Source of the DNA: Aldersonia sp036524855
GTDB lineage: Bacteria > Actinomycetota > Actinomycetes > Mycobacteriales > Mycobacteriaceae
Direction: 5' to 3'
Assembly: GCA_036524855.1 (NCBI GenBank)
Contig: DATDBL010000133.1
Span: 4,554-68,553, forward strand
DNA length: 64,000 nucleotides
Shown: in pieces, positions 8,997 to 17,194 of the stretch
Layout of the letters: the number at the start of each line of letters is the position of its first letter
Position numbering within the stretch: the stretch's first letter is position 1
Notes under the pieces: model-generated
Database searches by the model: none
Told to the model about the DNA's origin: nothing
Seen by the model: the letters and a program-made list of their open reading frames with translations, nothing else
Made by a program: the position numbers and the translations under genes

Positions 8997-11010
8997 TTGA
9001 TTCCCCGCAGGGTCCTGTTCGGCAATCCGCAACGGATCGCCGCCACCATCAGCCCTGATGGCAGTTTGATCGGTTTCCTTGCCCCCATGAACGGCATCCT
9101 CAACGTGTGGGTCGCCCCGTCGACGACCTTGGTGCCGCCAAACCGGTCACCGACGACAAGACCCGTGACATCCACGGCTACGGCTGGGCCTTCACCTGCG
9201 GGCATATCGTCTATAACCAGGACAGGGGCGGAGACGAGAACTGGCACGTGTACGCCACCGACGTCACGACGCTCGAGTCGATCGACCTCACGCCGCTGGA
9301 CGGCATACACGCCATCATCGAATGCATCAGCGAGCGATTCCCCGACGAGATCCTCGTCGGGCTGAACGACCGTGACCCGCAGTTGCACGACATTTGGCGC
9401 GTGAACCTCCGTACCGGCGAACGCACCCTCGTCCAGCGCAACCCCGGTCTCGCGGGATTCGTGGCCGATGACGACTTCAATATCCGCTTCGCTTTCAAAT
9501 ACACGCCCGACGGCGGTGCTGTGCTGCTGAGGATCCCCGAGGGCGCCACGCACGCCACGCCGGACGACACCCAGTCGTGGGAGGAGTTCATCACGGTCGG
9601 GCCGCTCGACGTGATGACCACCTACCCGGTGGGATTCAACAAGGACGCCACCGTCCTCTACGTGCAAGACAGCCGCAGTCGCAACACCAGCGCCTTGGTC
9701 GCAGTCGACATCTCCACCGGCAAGAAGACGCTCCTGGCCGAACACGACAAGGCCGACGTCGATGCGATCATGGTCCACCCCACCGAAAAGACGATTCAAG
9801 CGGTCGGGTTTACCTACGCCCGCCGCGAGTGGAAGATCCTCGACGACGCGATCAAATCCGACCTCGACTACCTCGAGACGGTCGAGGACGGCGAGCTGCT
9901 AACTACGAGTACCTCGCTCGACAATTCACAGTGGATAGTTGCGTTCCTGCTCGACGACGGCCCGGTGCGGTACTACCGGTACGACCGCAACACCAAACAG
10001 GCGCATTACCTGTTCAGCAGCCGGGACGACCTCGCCGGCTACCCGCTGGTGAAGATGCACGACGTGATCATCGAGAGCCGGGACGGGTTGCCGCTGGTGG
10101 GGTACTTGTCGCTGCCAGCGACGAGCGACCGCGATGGCGACGACCGGCCCGACCGGCCCGTGCCCTTGGTGCTCGACGTGCACGGCGGCCCCTGGTTCCG
10201 CGACGAGTGGGGCTTCAACCCCAATCACCAATGGCTCGCCGATCGCGGCTACGCCGTGCTCAGCGTCAACTACCGCGGCTCGACCGGATTCGGCAAGGCG
10301 TTCGTGAACGCCGCCGACGGCGAGTGGGCCGGCAAGATGCACGACGATCTGATCGACGCCGTCGAGTGGGCCGTCCGGGAAGGTATCGCCGTCGAGTCCG
10401 CGGTCGCCATCATGGGCGGCAGCTACGGCGGTTACGCAACCCTGGTCGGTCTGACCTTCACGCCGGAGGTGTTCGCTTGCGGGGTGGACATCGTCGGCCC
10501 GTCGAGCCTGCTGACCCTGCTGGAAAATGCCCCGCCGTACTGGGCGCCGTTCGTGCCCGTCTTGGCGGTGCGCATCGGTGACGTGACCACGCAGGAGGGC
10601 CGCTCAAAGCTGCTGGAGCGATCACCCCTGCGGCTGGTCGATAACATCCGGCGTCCGCTCCTGATCGGGCAGGGCGCCAACGACCCGCGTGTCACGCAGC
10701 TCGAGGCCGACCAAATCGTGGAAGCAATGCGGGCGAAGAGCATCCCGGTCACCTACGTCCTGTATCCCGATGAGGGCCACGGCTTCGTGCGCCAAGAGAA
10801 CCGCGTGTCGTTCAACGCGGTCACGAGGCGTTCCTCGCAGAGCACCTCGGCGGCGAATACGAATCGGTGGGAAATGATTTCGATAACTCGTCGCTTCACG
10901 TTCCGGTCGGTGTCGACGGCGTGGCCGGTCTCGGCGAGGCCCTCTCCGCCGACCGCCGTAGCATGCCGCGGCCACCGGAGCGCAACGTCGCTGCGCCCGA
11001 TTCGACATGA
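8997..11010 (+). pseudogene. S9 family prolyl oligopeptidase-like peptidase, two frameshifts
   Basis: A beta-propeller plus alpha/beta-hydrolase peptidase of about 670 codons read in three successive frames. The start is a TTG at 8997 behind AAGGAG, giving IPRRVLFGNPQRIAATISPD. The first shift is near 9114, after LNVWVAP; the second is near 10822, after VSFNAV, where EAFLAEHLGGEYESVGNDF resumes. The catalytic domain is intact in the middle frame: the nucleophile in MGGSYGGYATLVGLT, the Asp in GANDPRV and the His in DEGHGF. Each break is repaired by one added base. S9 enzymes cleave short peptides in the cytoplasm or envelope. If the indels are sequencing errors the gene is functional. Confidence 0.75.
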
Positions 11011-11132
11011 ACTGAGCCCCCCACTTGCTCCCTGCGGACAAGTCCAGCTATCAGGTTGAGAACTGTTCCTTTATCGATCTTGGAGTGGTTGACTGGAAGG
11101 GAGCTATCGCACGTACCCGGGGGCTGATCGCC

Positions 11133-11912
11133 ATGCGGAATGCGAATATGGCTGCACGTCTTGCGCTCGCGGCGATTATGGCCGCGATCCCCCTGCTCTG
11201 CGCGTCGGCTGCCTCAGTCGCCGGCACGCTGAGCGCTCTGCCACCGCCGGCACCGGTAGGCGCCCTCGGCGCGCGGGTGCTTGACCCGGCCGCCGGGGAC
11301 GTGGTCGGCATCGCCCAGCCGATCCTGATCTCGTTCGCCGGGCCGATCGCCGACCGCGCGAGCCTCGAGCGATCCGTGGTGATCACCTCGACGCGTCCGG
11401 TGTCGGGGCGGTTCGACTGGCTCGACGACCGGCACGTGCAGTGGTTGCCCGACGGGTTCTGGCCCGCGCACACCGACGTGTCCGTCCAGGTTGCGAGCGC
11501 GCGGACGGAGTTCGACGTCGGCGACGCGTTGGTCGCCGTCGCCGACACCTCGACGCACCAGGTCGTCGTGAGCATCAACGACCAGGTGGTCCGGACGATG
11601 CCGGCGTCGATGGGCAAGCCGGGGTACGAGACACCGCTCGGGACCTTCCCCGTTATCGAGAAGTTCCGCGCGATGGTGATGGATTCCTCGACCTACGGTG
11701 TCCCTATCGACGCACCCGAGGGCTACCGCATCGACGTGGAGTACGCGGTCCGCATCACCTGGGGCGGAGTCTTCGTGCACGCGGCACCGTGGTCGGTGAG
11801 CCAGCAGGGCCGCGCGAACGTCAGCCACGGCTGCATCAACCTCAATACCCAGAACGCGAAGTGGTTCTACGACAACGCAAAAAAGGGCGACCCGGTGATC
11901 GTGCAGTATTAG
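11133..11912 (+). CDS. L,D-transpeptidase (Ig-like + YkuD domains)
   Basis: A 259-aa secreted enzyme that forms 3-3 crosslinks in peptidoglycan. It has an N-terminal signal/anchor (MAARLALAAIMAAIPLLCAS), then an Ig-like domain (GARVLDPAAGDVVGIAQPIL, VSGRFDWLDDRHVQW) and a YkuD domain. The catalytic motif is HAAPWSVSQQGRANVSHGCI, where SHGC supplies the nucleophilic Cys (about residue 232) and the upstream His completes the HxnSHGCxN signature. The Ig domain is shorter than in mycobacterial LdtMt2, so this is a one-Ig-domain type. The ATG at 11133 was chosen because the signal peptide follows at once; an earlier ATG-like start at 11025 adds a non-typical extension. Confidence 0.88.
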   Translation: MRNANMAARLALAAIMAAIPLLCASAASVAGTLSALPPPAPVGALGARVLDPAAGDVVGIAQPILISFAGPIADRASLERSVVITSTRPVSGRFDWLDDRHVQWLPDGFWPAHTDVSVQVASARTEFDVGDALVAVADTSTHQVVVSINDQVVRTMPASMGKPGYETPLGTFPVIEKFRAMVMDSSTYGVPIDAPEGYRIDVEYAVRITWGGVFVHAAPWSVSQQGRANVSHGCINLNTQNAKWFYDNAKKGDPVIVQY

Positions 11913-12055
11913 ATTGGGCTCCTGCACCGTTCGCTCGAGTTTCACAGCCAACTCGATCCAGGTGAACACAACGCGACCATCCCCGTGATGTCGTCGAGAA
12001 CTCGCTCGCGAACTAGGTTGACGCTCGGCCCGGCGTCGACTCGGACAGCGAAGCG

Positions 12056-12658
12056 CTACGGAAGGTCACGGATCAGATCGCGGACCCGTTCCATCGTGGT
12101 GGCGGCCGCTGCACGGTTCCTCAGCAGGCAGGCGCGAATCCAGAAGCTCCCGTGTTCGCGCTGGAACGGCACGCCGCCGCGCATGCTGGTCCACATGCTG
12201 CCGATCGCAGTGTTCAGGAAGGGGTCGACGATCAGAGCTCTGACTCGAACGTCCCCGCCGCTGTCGGGTGGACGTAGGTCGAACGTCGCGTGCGGAGGCG
12301 CCGTTTCGACGTTCTCCACGAGTTCGGCGAGCGTGTCGACGATGTCGTGCTTCGGCCACGGTGGGGATTCCTCCGCGGGTTCGTTCGCGGCCTCGTACCC
12401 GACGTCCGGATTTTCCATGGCGCGCAGGTAGGTCAGGCCGGCGTCGGGACCGGCCACGTTGCGAATCGCCCACGCGGTGTCACCTCGACGCAGGGCTTGC
12501 CAGGCCTCGGTAATCTCCTCGCTGCGGCGGCGATCCTCGCGGCTGCGGTCCTGGCGGCCATCTTCGTCGCGCAGATCCTGGTCGCGCCACACCGCACGGT
12601 CGTGCTCCCGCCGCGCATCCTCGCGGCGCTGGTACTCACGGTCGTTCTCGCTCGACAT
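12056..12658 (-). CDS. Hypothetical protein, charged N-terminus
   Basis: A 200-aa protein that I do not recognise. Residues 1-50 are extremely charged and repetitive (DREYQRREDARREHDRAVW, DLRDEDGRQDRSREDRRR), predicting a long polar helix. The remainder is a mixed alpha/beta region with VETAPPHATFDLRPPDSG, VRVRALIVDPFLNTAIG and FWIRACLLRNRAAAATTMER. There is no signal peptide or membrane segment. It is a lone minus-strand gene. Coding status is supported by codon-position GC bias and by the sensible amino-acid order, not by homology. Confidence 0.5.
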   Translation of the reverse strand: MSSENDREYQRREDARREHDRAVWRDQDLRDEDGRQDRSREDRRRSEEITEAWQALRRGDTAWAIRNVAGPDAGLTYLRAMENPDVGYEAANEPAEESPPWPKHDIVDTLAELVENVETAPPHATFDLRPPDSGGDVRVRALIVDPFLNTAIGSMWTSMRGGVPFQREHGSFWIRACLLRNRAAAATTMERVRDLIRDLP

Positions 12659-12930
12659 TGCTCCTCCACGACGCTCAGCTGCCGGCGAGCTACATCATCT
12701 CGTCCCGCCACTTCCGCAACCAGCCACCGCAGGGCTCGAAATCCGCACCCTGCAACCGTGTGGTCGGAACATCCCAGTGAGTGGCCGAAGTTCCGATCCG
12801 CGGCCCAGCCACGCCGAACTGACCGGAGGGATCCTCAGTGCAGCGTCGGCGCGTACGTCAGCATCTGCATGCGCCCGTAGAACGTGCGCGAGTCGACCAC
12901 ACGTCTTCGCCGACACACTCGGGTCGGTGT
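12659..12930. other. Gap with short minus-strand coding remnants
   Basis: No intact gene. Two minus-strand stretches look like old C-termini: VVDSRTFYGRMQMLTYAPTL followed by a stop near 12838, and LQGADFEPCGGWLRKWRDEM followed by a stop near 12690. They are in different frames, have no start codons and are not recognised. The region may be a decayed gene between the hypothetical protein and the hydrolase. Confidence 0.25.
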
Positions 12931-13764
12931 TCAGCCCGCGCTGACGGCACGCTGCGCGAGCGCGGCGACGGCCTCGACGATCCTCGGTCCGAACATTTCG
13001 GGGTCGTTGTGGTCCACGCCGGGCAGCACGACCCGCTCGACCGGTCCCGCCGAAGCGGCGGCCACCTGCTCGCTCTGCTCCGGCGGGACGATCGAATCGG
13101 CCGTGCCGTAGACGATCGTCGTCGGCACTGCAATCCCCGCGACAAGGTCTGCGACCGGGAACCGGTCTCGCAGCAGCAGCCCGACGGGCAGGAACGGGTA
13201 GTGCACCCGACCGACCGAGGCCAGGTCGGTGAACGGTGACCGCAGCAACAGACCCGCGGGCGGATGCTCGGTCGCGAGCTCGGTCACCACCGCCGCGCCG
13301 AGGCTTTCGCCGAAATACAGCAACTGCGACGGCGGCACTCCGCGGTCCTCGACGAGATACCGGTGCGCGGCACGGACGTCGAGGGCGAGACCGTCCTCGG
13401 TGGGGCTACCCGGATTGCCGCCGTATCCGCGATAATCGAACACCAGAGTGGCGAATCCGGCGTCGGCGAGAGCCGCGGCTAGGTCCGCACGCGACGACCG
13501 GTTGCCCGCGTTCCCGTTCGCGACGAGAACGGTCACCCCGCCGCCGCCGACCGGCGCCACGTACCAGGCGCCGAGTTCGAGACCGTCGGCGGTGGTCAAC
13601 CGGATGTCCTCGGCGTTCTCGATAACGTCGCCGGCCGGCGGCACCGGTGTGCGGTCGGGGAAGTAGAGCAACCGGCGCTGCAGAATCCACGCCGCGACCA
13701 CGAGCAGCACGACGACGGCGAGCGCGATCAGCGCAAACCGCCCGAGCGTTGCCGCGGAGGCCAT
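12931..13764 (-). CDS. Membrane-anchored alpha/beta hydrolase (Bem46/ABHD13-like)
   Basis: A 277-aa hydrolase. One N-terminal transmembrane helix (FALIALAVVVLLVVAAWILQ, residues 9-28) is followed by LLYFPDRTPVPPAGDVIENA, typical of Bem46-like proteins. Catalytic residues are visible: the nucleophile Ser in YFGESLGAAVV, the Asp in VYGTADSIVPPEQ and the His in PGVDHNDPEMF. The oxyanion region is NGNAGNRSSRA. The family contains envelope-facing esterases and peptidases with poorly known substrates. The ATG at 13764 precedes the membrane helix; the same frame stays open far upstream, antisense to the next gene, which I treat as non-coding. It is divergent from the hydrolase-LuxR gene. Confidence 0.85.
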   Translation of the reverse strand: MASAATLGRFALIALAVVVLLVVAAWILQRRLLYFPDRTPVPPAGDVIENAEDIRLTTADGLELGAWYVAPVGGGGVTVLVANGNAGNRSSRADLAAALADAGFATLVFDYRGYGGNPGSPTEDGLALDVRAAHRYLVEDRGVPPSQLLYFGESLGAAVVTELATEHPPAGLLLRSPFTDLASVGRVHYPFLPVGLLLRDRFPVADLVAGIAVPTTIVYGTADSIVPPEQSEQVAAASAGPVERVVLPGVDHNDPEMFGPRIVEAVAALAQRAVSAG

Positions 13765-13824
13765 GAGTCCATCCTGCCCGTCGACGACCCGGTCTCGACA
13801 CCCCGCCCGGGCTACCCTCCTCAC

Positions 13825-14868
13825 GTGCATGAGGTGCGCTACGCACACTGCGGGGACCTGAGCATCGCGTATCAGGTGCTGGGCAAGCCCGGCCCGGACC
13901 TCGTGTTCGTCCCGGGTTTCGTCTCCCACCTGGACATTGCCTGGGAGGAACCGCACTTTGCGCGGTTCCTGCGCGGCCTTGCCGGGTTCAGCCGGCTGAT
14001 CTGGTTCGACAAGCGCGGAACCGGGCTGTCGGATCCCGCGCACGGGCCCATGACGGTCGACGCCGTCCTCGACGATGTCCGCGCCGTGATGGATGCCGCC
14101 GACTCCACGCGTGCGACCCTGTTCGGCGTCGCGGTGGGCGCCGCCATCTGCACGACCTTCGCGCTGCGCGAACCCGGGCGGGTACGGTCCCTCGTGCTCT
14201 GGGACGCGCACGCCCGCCTGCTCGCCGCCGACGGTTATCCGGCCGGATGGAGCGCGGACTTCTTCGCCGCCGTCCTCGACGGGGTCGACCACAATTGGGC
14301 CACCGGCTTCGGGATCGAGGCGATGAACCCGTCGCTGGCCGGCGACGAGCGCTATCGGTCGTGGTTCGTCCGGCACGCCCGCGCGGCCGCGAGCCCCGCG
14401 GAAGCCAAGCAGTTGTTCCGGCTGTGCGCGGACGCCGACCTGCGGCCCGTTCTCGGTGACCTGCACGTACCCACCCTCCTGCTGCACCACACCGACGATC
14501 CCTGGCTGTCGGTCGAGCACTCTCGATATGTGGCAAGCAAAGTCCCGGACTCGCTGTTGATCGAGCTGCCCGGCGTCGACCATTGGCCATGGATCGGCGA
14601 CATGGACGCCGTGCTCGTCGAGATCGAAGAGTTCGTCACCGGGGTGCGGCCCCGCCGTCGCCGTCCAGCGTGGGGACCCGACGCGCTGACCCGGCGTGAG
14701 CGTGAGGTCGTCGAACTCGCGGTGCAGGGACTCGGCGCCCGAGAAATCGCCGACCGCCTCGTCATCGGCGAGCGGACTGCCGAGACGCACATCGCCAACG
14801 TCTACACCAAGCTCGGTATCGGCTCACGCGTCGAACTGGTCCGGCGTGCTGGAGAATTCGGCTTCTAG
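13825..14868 (+). CDS. Alpha/beta-hydrolase-like sensor fused to a LuxR DNA-binding domain
   Basis: A 347-aa fusion. Residues 1-270 form an alpha/beta-hydrolase fold (YAHCGDLSIAYQVLGKPGPD, FVPGFVSHLDIAWEEPHFAR, WFDKRGTGLSDPAHGPMTVD). Residues 285-345 are a LuxR/GerE helix-turn-helix (ALTRREREVVELAVQGLGAR, TAETHIANVYTKLGIGSR). The usual nucleophile elbow GxSxG is GVAVG here (LFGVAVGAAICT), so the Ser is replaced by Ala and hydrolysis is unlikely. The acidic and His positions (HHTDDPW, PGVDHWPWIGD) persist. The hydrolase part therefore probably binds a small ligand and controls DNA binding. The start is a GTG at 13825. It is probably linked to the dioxygenase gene 78 bases downstream. Confidence 0.85.
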   Translation: MHEVRYAHCGDLSIAYQVLGKPGPDLVFVPGFVSHLDIAWEEPHFARFLRGLAGFSRLIWFDKRGTGLSDPAHGPMTVDAVLDDVRAVMDAADSTRATLFGVAVGAAICTTFALREPGRVRSLVLWDAHARLLAADGYPAGWSADFFAAVLDGVDHNWATGFGIEAMNPSLAGDERYRSWFVRHARAAASPAEAKQLFRLCADADLRPVLGDLHVPTLLLHHTDDPWLSVEHSRYVASKVPDSLLIELPGVDHWPWIGDMDAVLVEIEEFVTGVRPRRRRPAWGPDALTRREREVVELAVQGLGAREIADRLVIGERTAETHIANVYTKLGIGSRVELVRRAGEFGF

Positions 14869-14879
14869 CTGACGCGAAA

Positions 14880-14897
14880 ATCCGTACCGGTACGGAT
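14880..14897. promoter_or_regulatory. Perfect 18-bp palindrome before the cupin dioxygenase
   Basis: ATCCGTACCGGTACGGAT is identical on both strands with no spacer. It begins 12 bases after the hydrolase-LuxR stop and ends 49 bases before the dioxygenase ATG. Position and perfect symmetry suggest a dimeric repressor or activator site, possibly for the upstream LuxR fusion. Confidence 0.6.
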
Positions 14898-14946
14898 GTC
14901 TCCCGTCCGCGCCGCTCGTAGCGTTGTGTTGGGATTGGAGTGGACG

Positions 14947-15480
14947 ATGGACATCGACGAGCTGACCAGGCGGATCGGCGCTGCCGCCGAGGCACCGGAT
15001 TTCGGGCCGGAGCGGGTGCGCGTGATCCTCACCGATGCGCTGGCGACACAAGATGATTGGCTTACCGGTGCGCTGCAGCACCGCGATCCCGACGTCGACT
15101 GGGTGCTCTATCCGGTGTACCGCGCGCCGGACCGCAGGGCGTCTCTGCTCGTCGCCGTGTTCTCCTCGGGCGCCGTCAGTCCGGCCCACGATCACGGCAC
15201 CTGGGCGGTGGTGGGGATCTATCGGGGCCGGGAACGCGAGATCAGGTATCGCCGCCGCGGGGAGTGTCTCGAAGTCGAACGCACGCTGGTGAATCCGCGC
15301 GGCGCGATCAGCATCGTTCCGTCGGACGCGATCCACTCGGTCGAGGCGCTCGACGGATGCGACGCGGTGTCGATCCACGTCTACGGCACCGACATCGTCA
15401 CCCAGCGGCGCAGCAGTTTCGACCCGGCCACCGGCGAGGAGACCATCTTCACGCCGGACTTCACGACTTCAGACGGTTGA
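14947..15480 (+). CDS. Cysteine dioxygenase-family cupin (thiol dioxygenase)
   Basis: A 177-aa cupin of the cysteine dioxygenase/3-mercaptopropionate dioxygenase family, Fe(II) enzymes that oxidise a thiol to a sulfinate. The metal motif is SPAHDHGTWAVVGIYRGRER (HxH near residues 80-84), with the third His in SDAIHSVEAL near residue 125. VDWVLYPVYRAPDRRASLLV is the strand before it. The length is close to the usual 180-200 aa. The ATG at 14947 was chosen because MDIDELTRRIGAAAE begins the conserved domain. The upstream palindrome suggests ligand-controlled expression. The exact thiol substrate cannot be told. Confidence 0.8.
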   Translation: MDIDELTRRIGAAAEAPDFGPERVRVILTDALATQDDWLTGALQHRDPDVDWVLYPVYRAPDRRASLLVAVFSSGAVSPAHDHGTWAVVGIYRGREREIRYRRRGECLEVERTLVNPRGAISIVPSDAIHSVEALDGCDAVSIHVYGTDIVTQRRSSFDPATGEETIFTPDFTTSDG

Positions 15481-16315
15481 CGATGGTCATCGCCGGCGCG
15501 CGGAGGAACTCGATCAGCGCCGGCGCCAGCGTCGCGTCCGGAATCCCGTGCCACTCGCCGGGCAGCGTGCGGTGCGTGGCGGCGGGCATGGCGGCGGCGA
15601 CGGCGGTGGCCATGGTCGCGAGGGAGTCGTCGCTGCCGGCGCTGTCGACGACCAGGGTCGGCGTTGTGACCGCCGCCAGCATCTCGAAGGAGGTTGCCTC
15701 GCTGATCAGGCTGTCATAGGCGAGGGTATGGGCGACGGACTCCATGGCGGACCACGATTCGGTGCCGCGCATGCCGGCGACGACATCGGCGGGTACCCCG
15801 ATCTCGGTCAGGTAGTACTCCACCGCCGCCGACGGTGAACCGTGGGACGTCAGGCGGCGCAGGTCGGCGATGAACTTCCGCTGTGCGGATCGGTCGTCGT
15901 CGTGTTCGATCGGCGGTTCGAGCAGCGCCATCCTCGCGATGTTCAGCCCGCCGGCGGCGGCGTGCAGGGCGAGCAGTGCCCCCGAGGAGAAGCCGTATAG
16001 ACACGCCGCGCCTCCCGCATGTTCGATCAGCGCGGCGAGGTCCTCGATTTCACGCGCCACCTGATACGGCTGACCGTCGCCGCTTGCACCGCGACTGCGG
16101 CGGTCGTAGTGGTAGACGGTGAAGTCGCCTGCGATCAGGTCGATCAGCCCGCTGAACGAGCTGAAACCACGGTAGTGGCCGGCCGCGTCGACGAGGATCA
16201 GCGACGGCCCCGTGCCGGTGCGGTCGAACGCGATGGTCGTGCCGTCGGCGGAGGTGACGGTCCCGGTGGTCGTCTCCATGGCTGTCTCCGCTCTCGCGTG
16301 GATGGGCGAGTTCAT
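15461..16315 (-). CDS. Alpha/beta hydrolase
   Basis: A 284-aa hydrolase. The core begins TSADGTTIAFDRTGTGPSLI with the HG-like oxyanion region VDAAGHYRGFSS. The nucleophile elbow is YGFSSGALLALHAA (GxSxG with Ser), the Asp is in VVDSAGSDDSLATMA and the His in PGEWHGIPDATL. Similar proteins are listed as haloalkane- or ester-hydrolases without known substrates. The ATG at 16315 overlaps the stop of the upstream reductase gene (ATGA), which argues for translational coupling; a second start at 16279 (METTTGTV) is also possible. The 3' end overlaps the convergent dioxygenase gene by 20 bases. Confidence 0.85.
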   Translation of the reverse strand: MNSPIHARAETAMETTTGTVTSADGTTIAFDRTGTGPSLILVDAAGHYRGFSSFSGLIDLIAGDFTVYHYDRRSRGASGDGQPYQVAREIEDLAALIEHAGGAACLYGFSSGALLALHAAAGGLNIARMALLEPPIEHDDDRSAQRKFIADLRRLTSHGSPSAAVEYYLTEIGVPADVVAGMRGTESWSAMESVAHTLAYDSLISEATSFEMLAAVTTPTLVVDSAGSDDSLATMATAVAAAMPAATHRTLPGEWHGIPDATLAPALIEFLRAPAMTIVNRLKS

Positions 16316-17094
16316 CGGCGGGTCCCCGCCGCGACGGCAGGACCGGCACCGACCTGTCCGAGGACCGCCTCCCAGGTTTGGCCTCGGACGCTCGAGTTGC
16401 TCAGGTTCCACCCGGCACGGTACGCCCTGCCGGCCTTGCCCGGGATTCGCACCGGCAGGCAGAGCCGATGCTTGCCGCATGCCCGCAGGGCGCTGCGGAT
16501 CACGTGGGCTGCGTCGTATGTCGTCGGTCCGACGATGTCATCGACGCGCCCCGCCGAGTGACCGACGGCAAGCTCGGCGAGGCGGTCGGCGACCTCGGCG
16601 GCGGCGACGGGTTGCAGCCGAATCCCGGTGGGTATCGGGACGACGGGCAGCCTGGCCATCCTGACGGCGAGGTCGTAGCACGATTCCTGGAACTGAGCCG
16701 CGCGCACCAGCGACCACGGGACGCCACCGGCGGCCAGGGCCTGCTCGAGTCCGAGCTTCGCCCTGAAGTAGCCCACTGGCATGCGATCCGCGCCGACGAC
16801 CGAGATCGCCAGGACGTGTTCGACGCCGCTGTTGCCGGCCGCCTTCAGCAGGGTATGTGCGGCACGGTCGTCGCCCCTGGGTCCGCCGGCGAGGTGGACA
16901 ATGACGCGAACGTCGGCAAGTGCCGCGGCGATGCCCTTGCCGGAGAGCAGGTCCGCGGTGACGTGTTCGACGCCGGGCGCGCCGGGCCGGCGGCCGCGGC
17001 TGAGCACCCGCACGGGGTGGTCCGCCGCCAGTCGAGGAACCACGAGCCTGCCGAGGGTGCCGGTACCGCCGGTGATCAGAATGGGTGAGGTCAT
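16312..17094 (-). CDS. NmrA-like NAD(P)-binding reductase, probable ECF41 target
   Basis: A 260-aa atypical short-chain dehydrogenase. The Rossmann motif is ILITGGTGTLGRLVVPRLAA (TGGxGxxG at residues 7-14), followed by VIVHLAGGPRGDDRAAHTLL and VPWSLVRAAQFQESC. It lacks the YxxxK of classical SDRs, in line with the NmrA/HSCARG group that senses or uses NADPH. It is divergent from an ECF41-type sigma factor; genes of this reductase class are a recurrent neighbour and target of ECF41 sigma factors. Its stop overlaps the start of the alpha/beta hydrolase, so both are probably one sigma-dependent operon. Confidence 0.82.
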   Translation of the reverse strand: MTSPILITGGTGTLGRLVVPRLAADHPVRVLSRGRRPGAPGVEHVTADLLSGKGIAAALADVRVIVHLAGGPRGDDRAAHTLLKAAGNSGVEHVLAISVVGADRMPVGYFRAKLGLEQALAAGGVPWSLVRAAQFQESCYDLAVRMARLPVVPIPTGIRLQPVAAAEVADRLAELAVGHSAGRVDDIVGPTTYDAAHVIRSALRACGKHRLCLPVRIPGKAGRAYRAGWNLSNSSVRGQTWEAVLGQVGAGPAVAAGTRR

Positions 17095-17154
17095 CTCTTC
17101 GGCCTTTCGTCGAGCGGTCCGTGAGGGGCCGCGGTCACACCTCGCGGTCGCGTG

Positions 17155-17173
17155 GTGTCAGAGCTATTGACAC
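17155..17173. promoter_or_regulatory. GTGTCA-N7-TGACAC inverted repeat between ECF41 gene and its target
   Basis: GTGTCA (17155-17160) and TGACAC (17168-17173) flank seven bases in the 100-bp divergent interval. ECF41 sigma factors are known to use a TGTCACA-type -35 element, and TGTCA occurs here on both strands. A two-way sigma-dependent promoter is therefore plausible. The matching -10 elements are not clear. Confidence 0.45.
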
Positions 17174-17194
17174 GGCCGAGGGAAGGGATGTGAC

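Noticed and set aside
12931..14790. A 619-codon minus-strand open frame across the hydrolase and the LuxR fusion
   Set aside because: Only its last 277 codons resemble a protein (hydrolase with membrane anchor). The rest is antisense to the well-supported hydrolase-LuxR gene and is a high-GC shadow.
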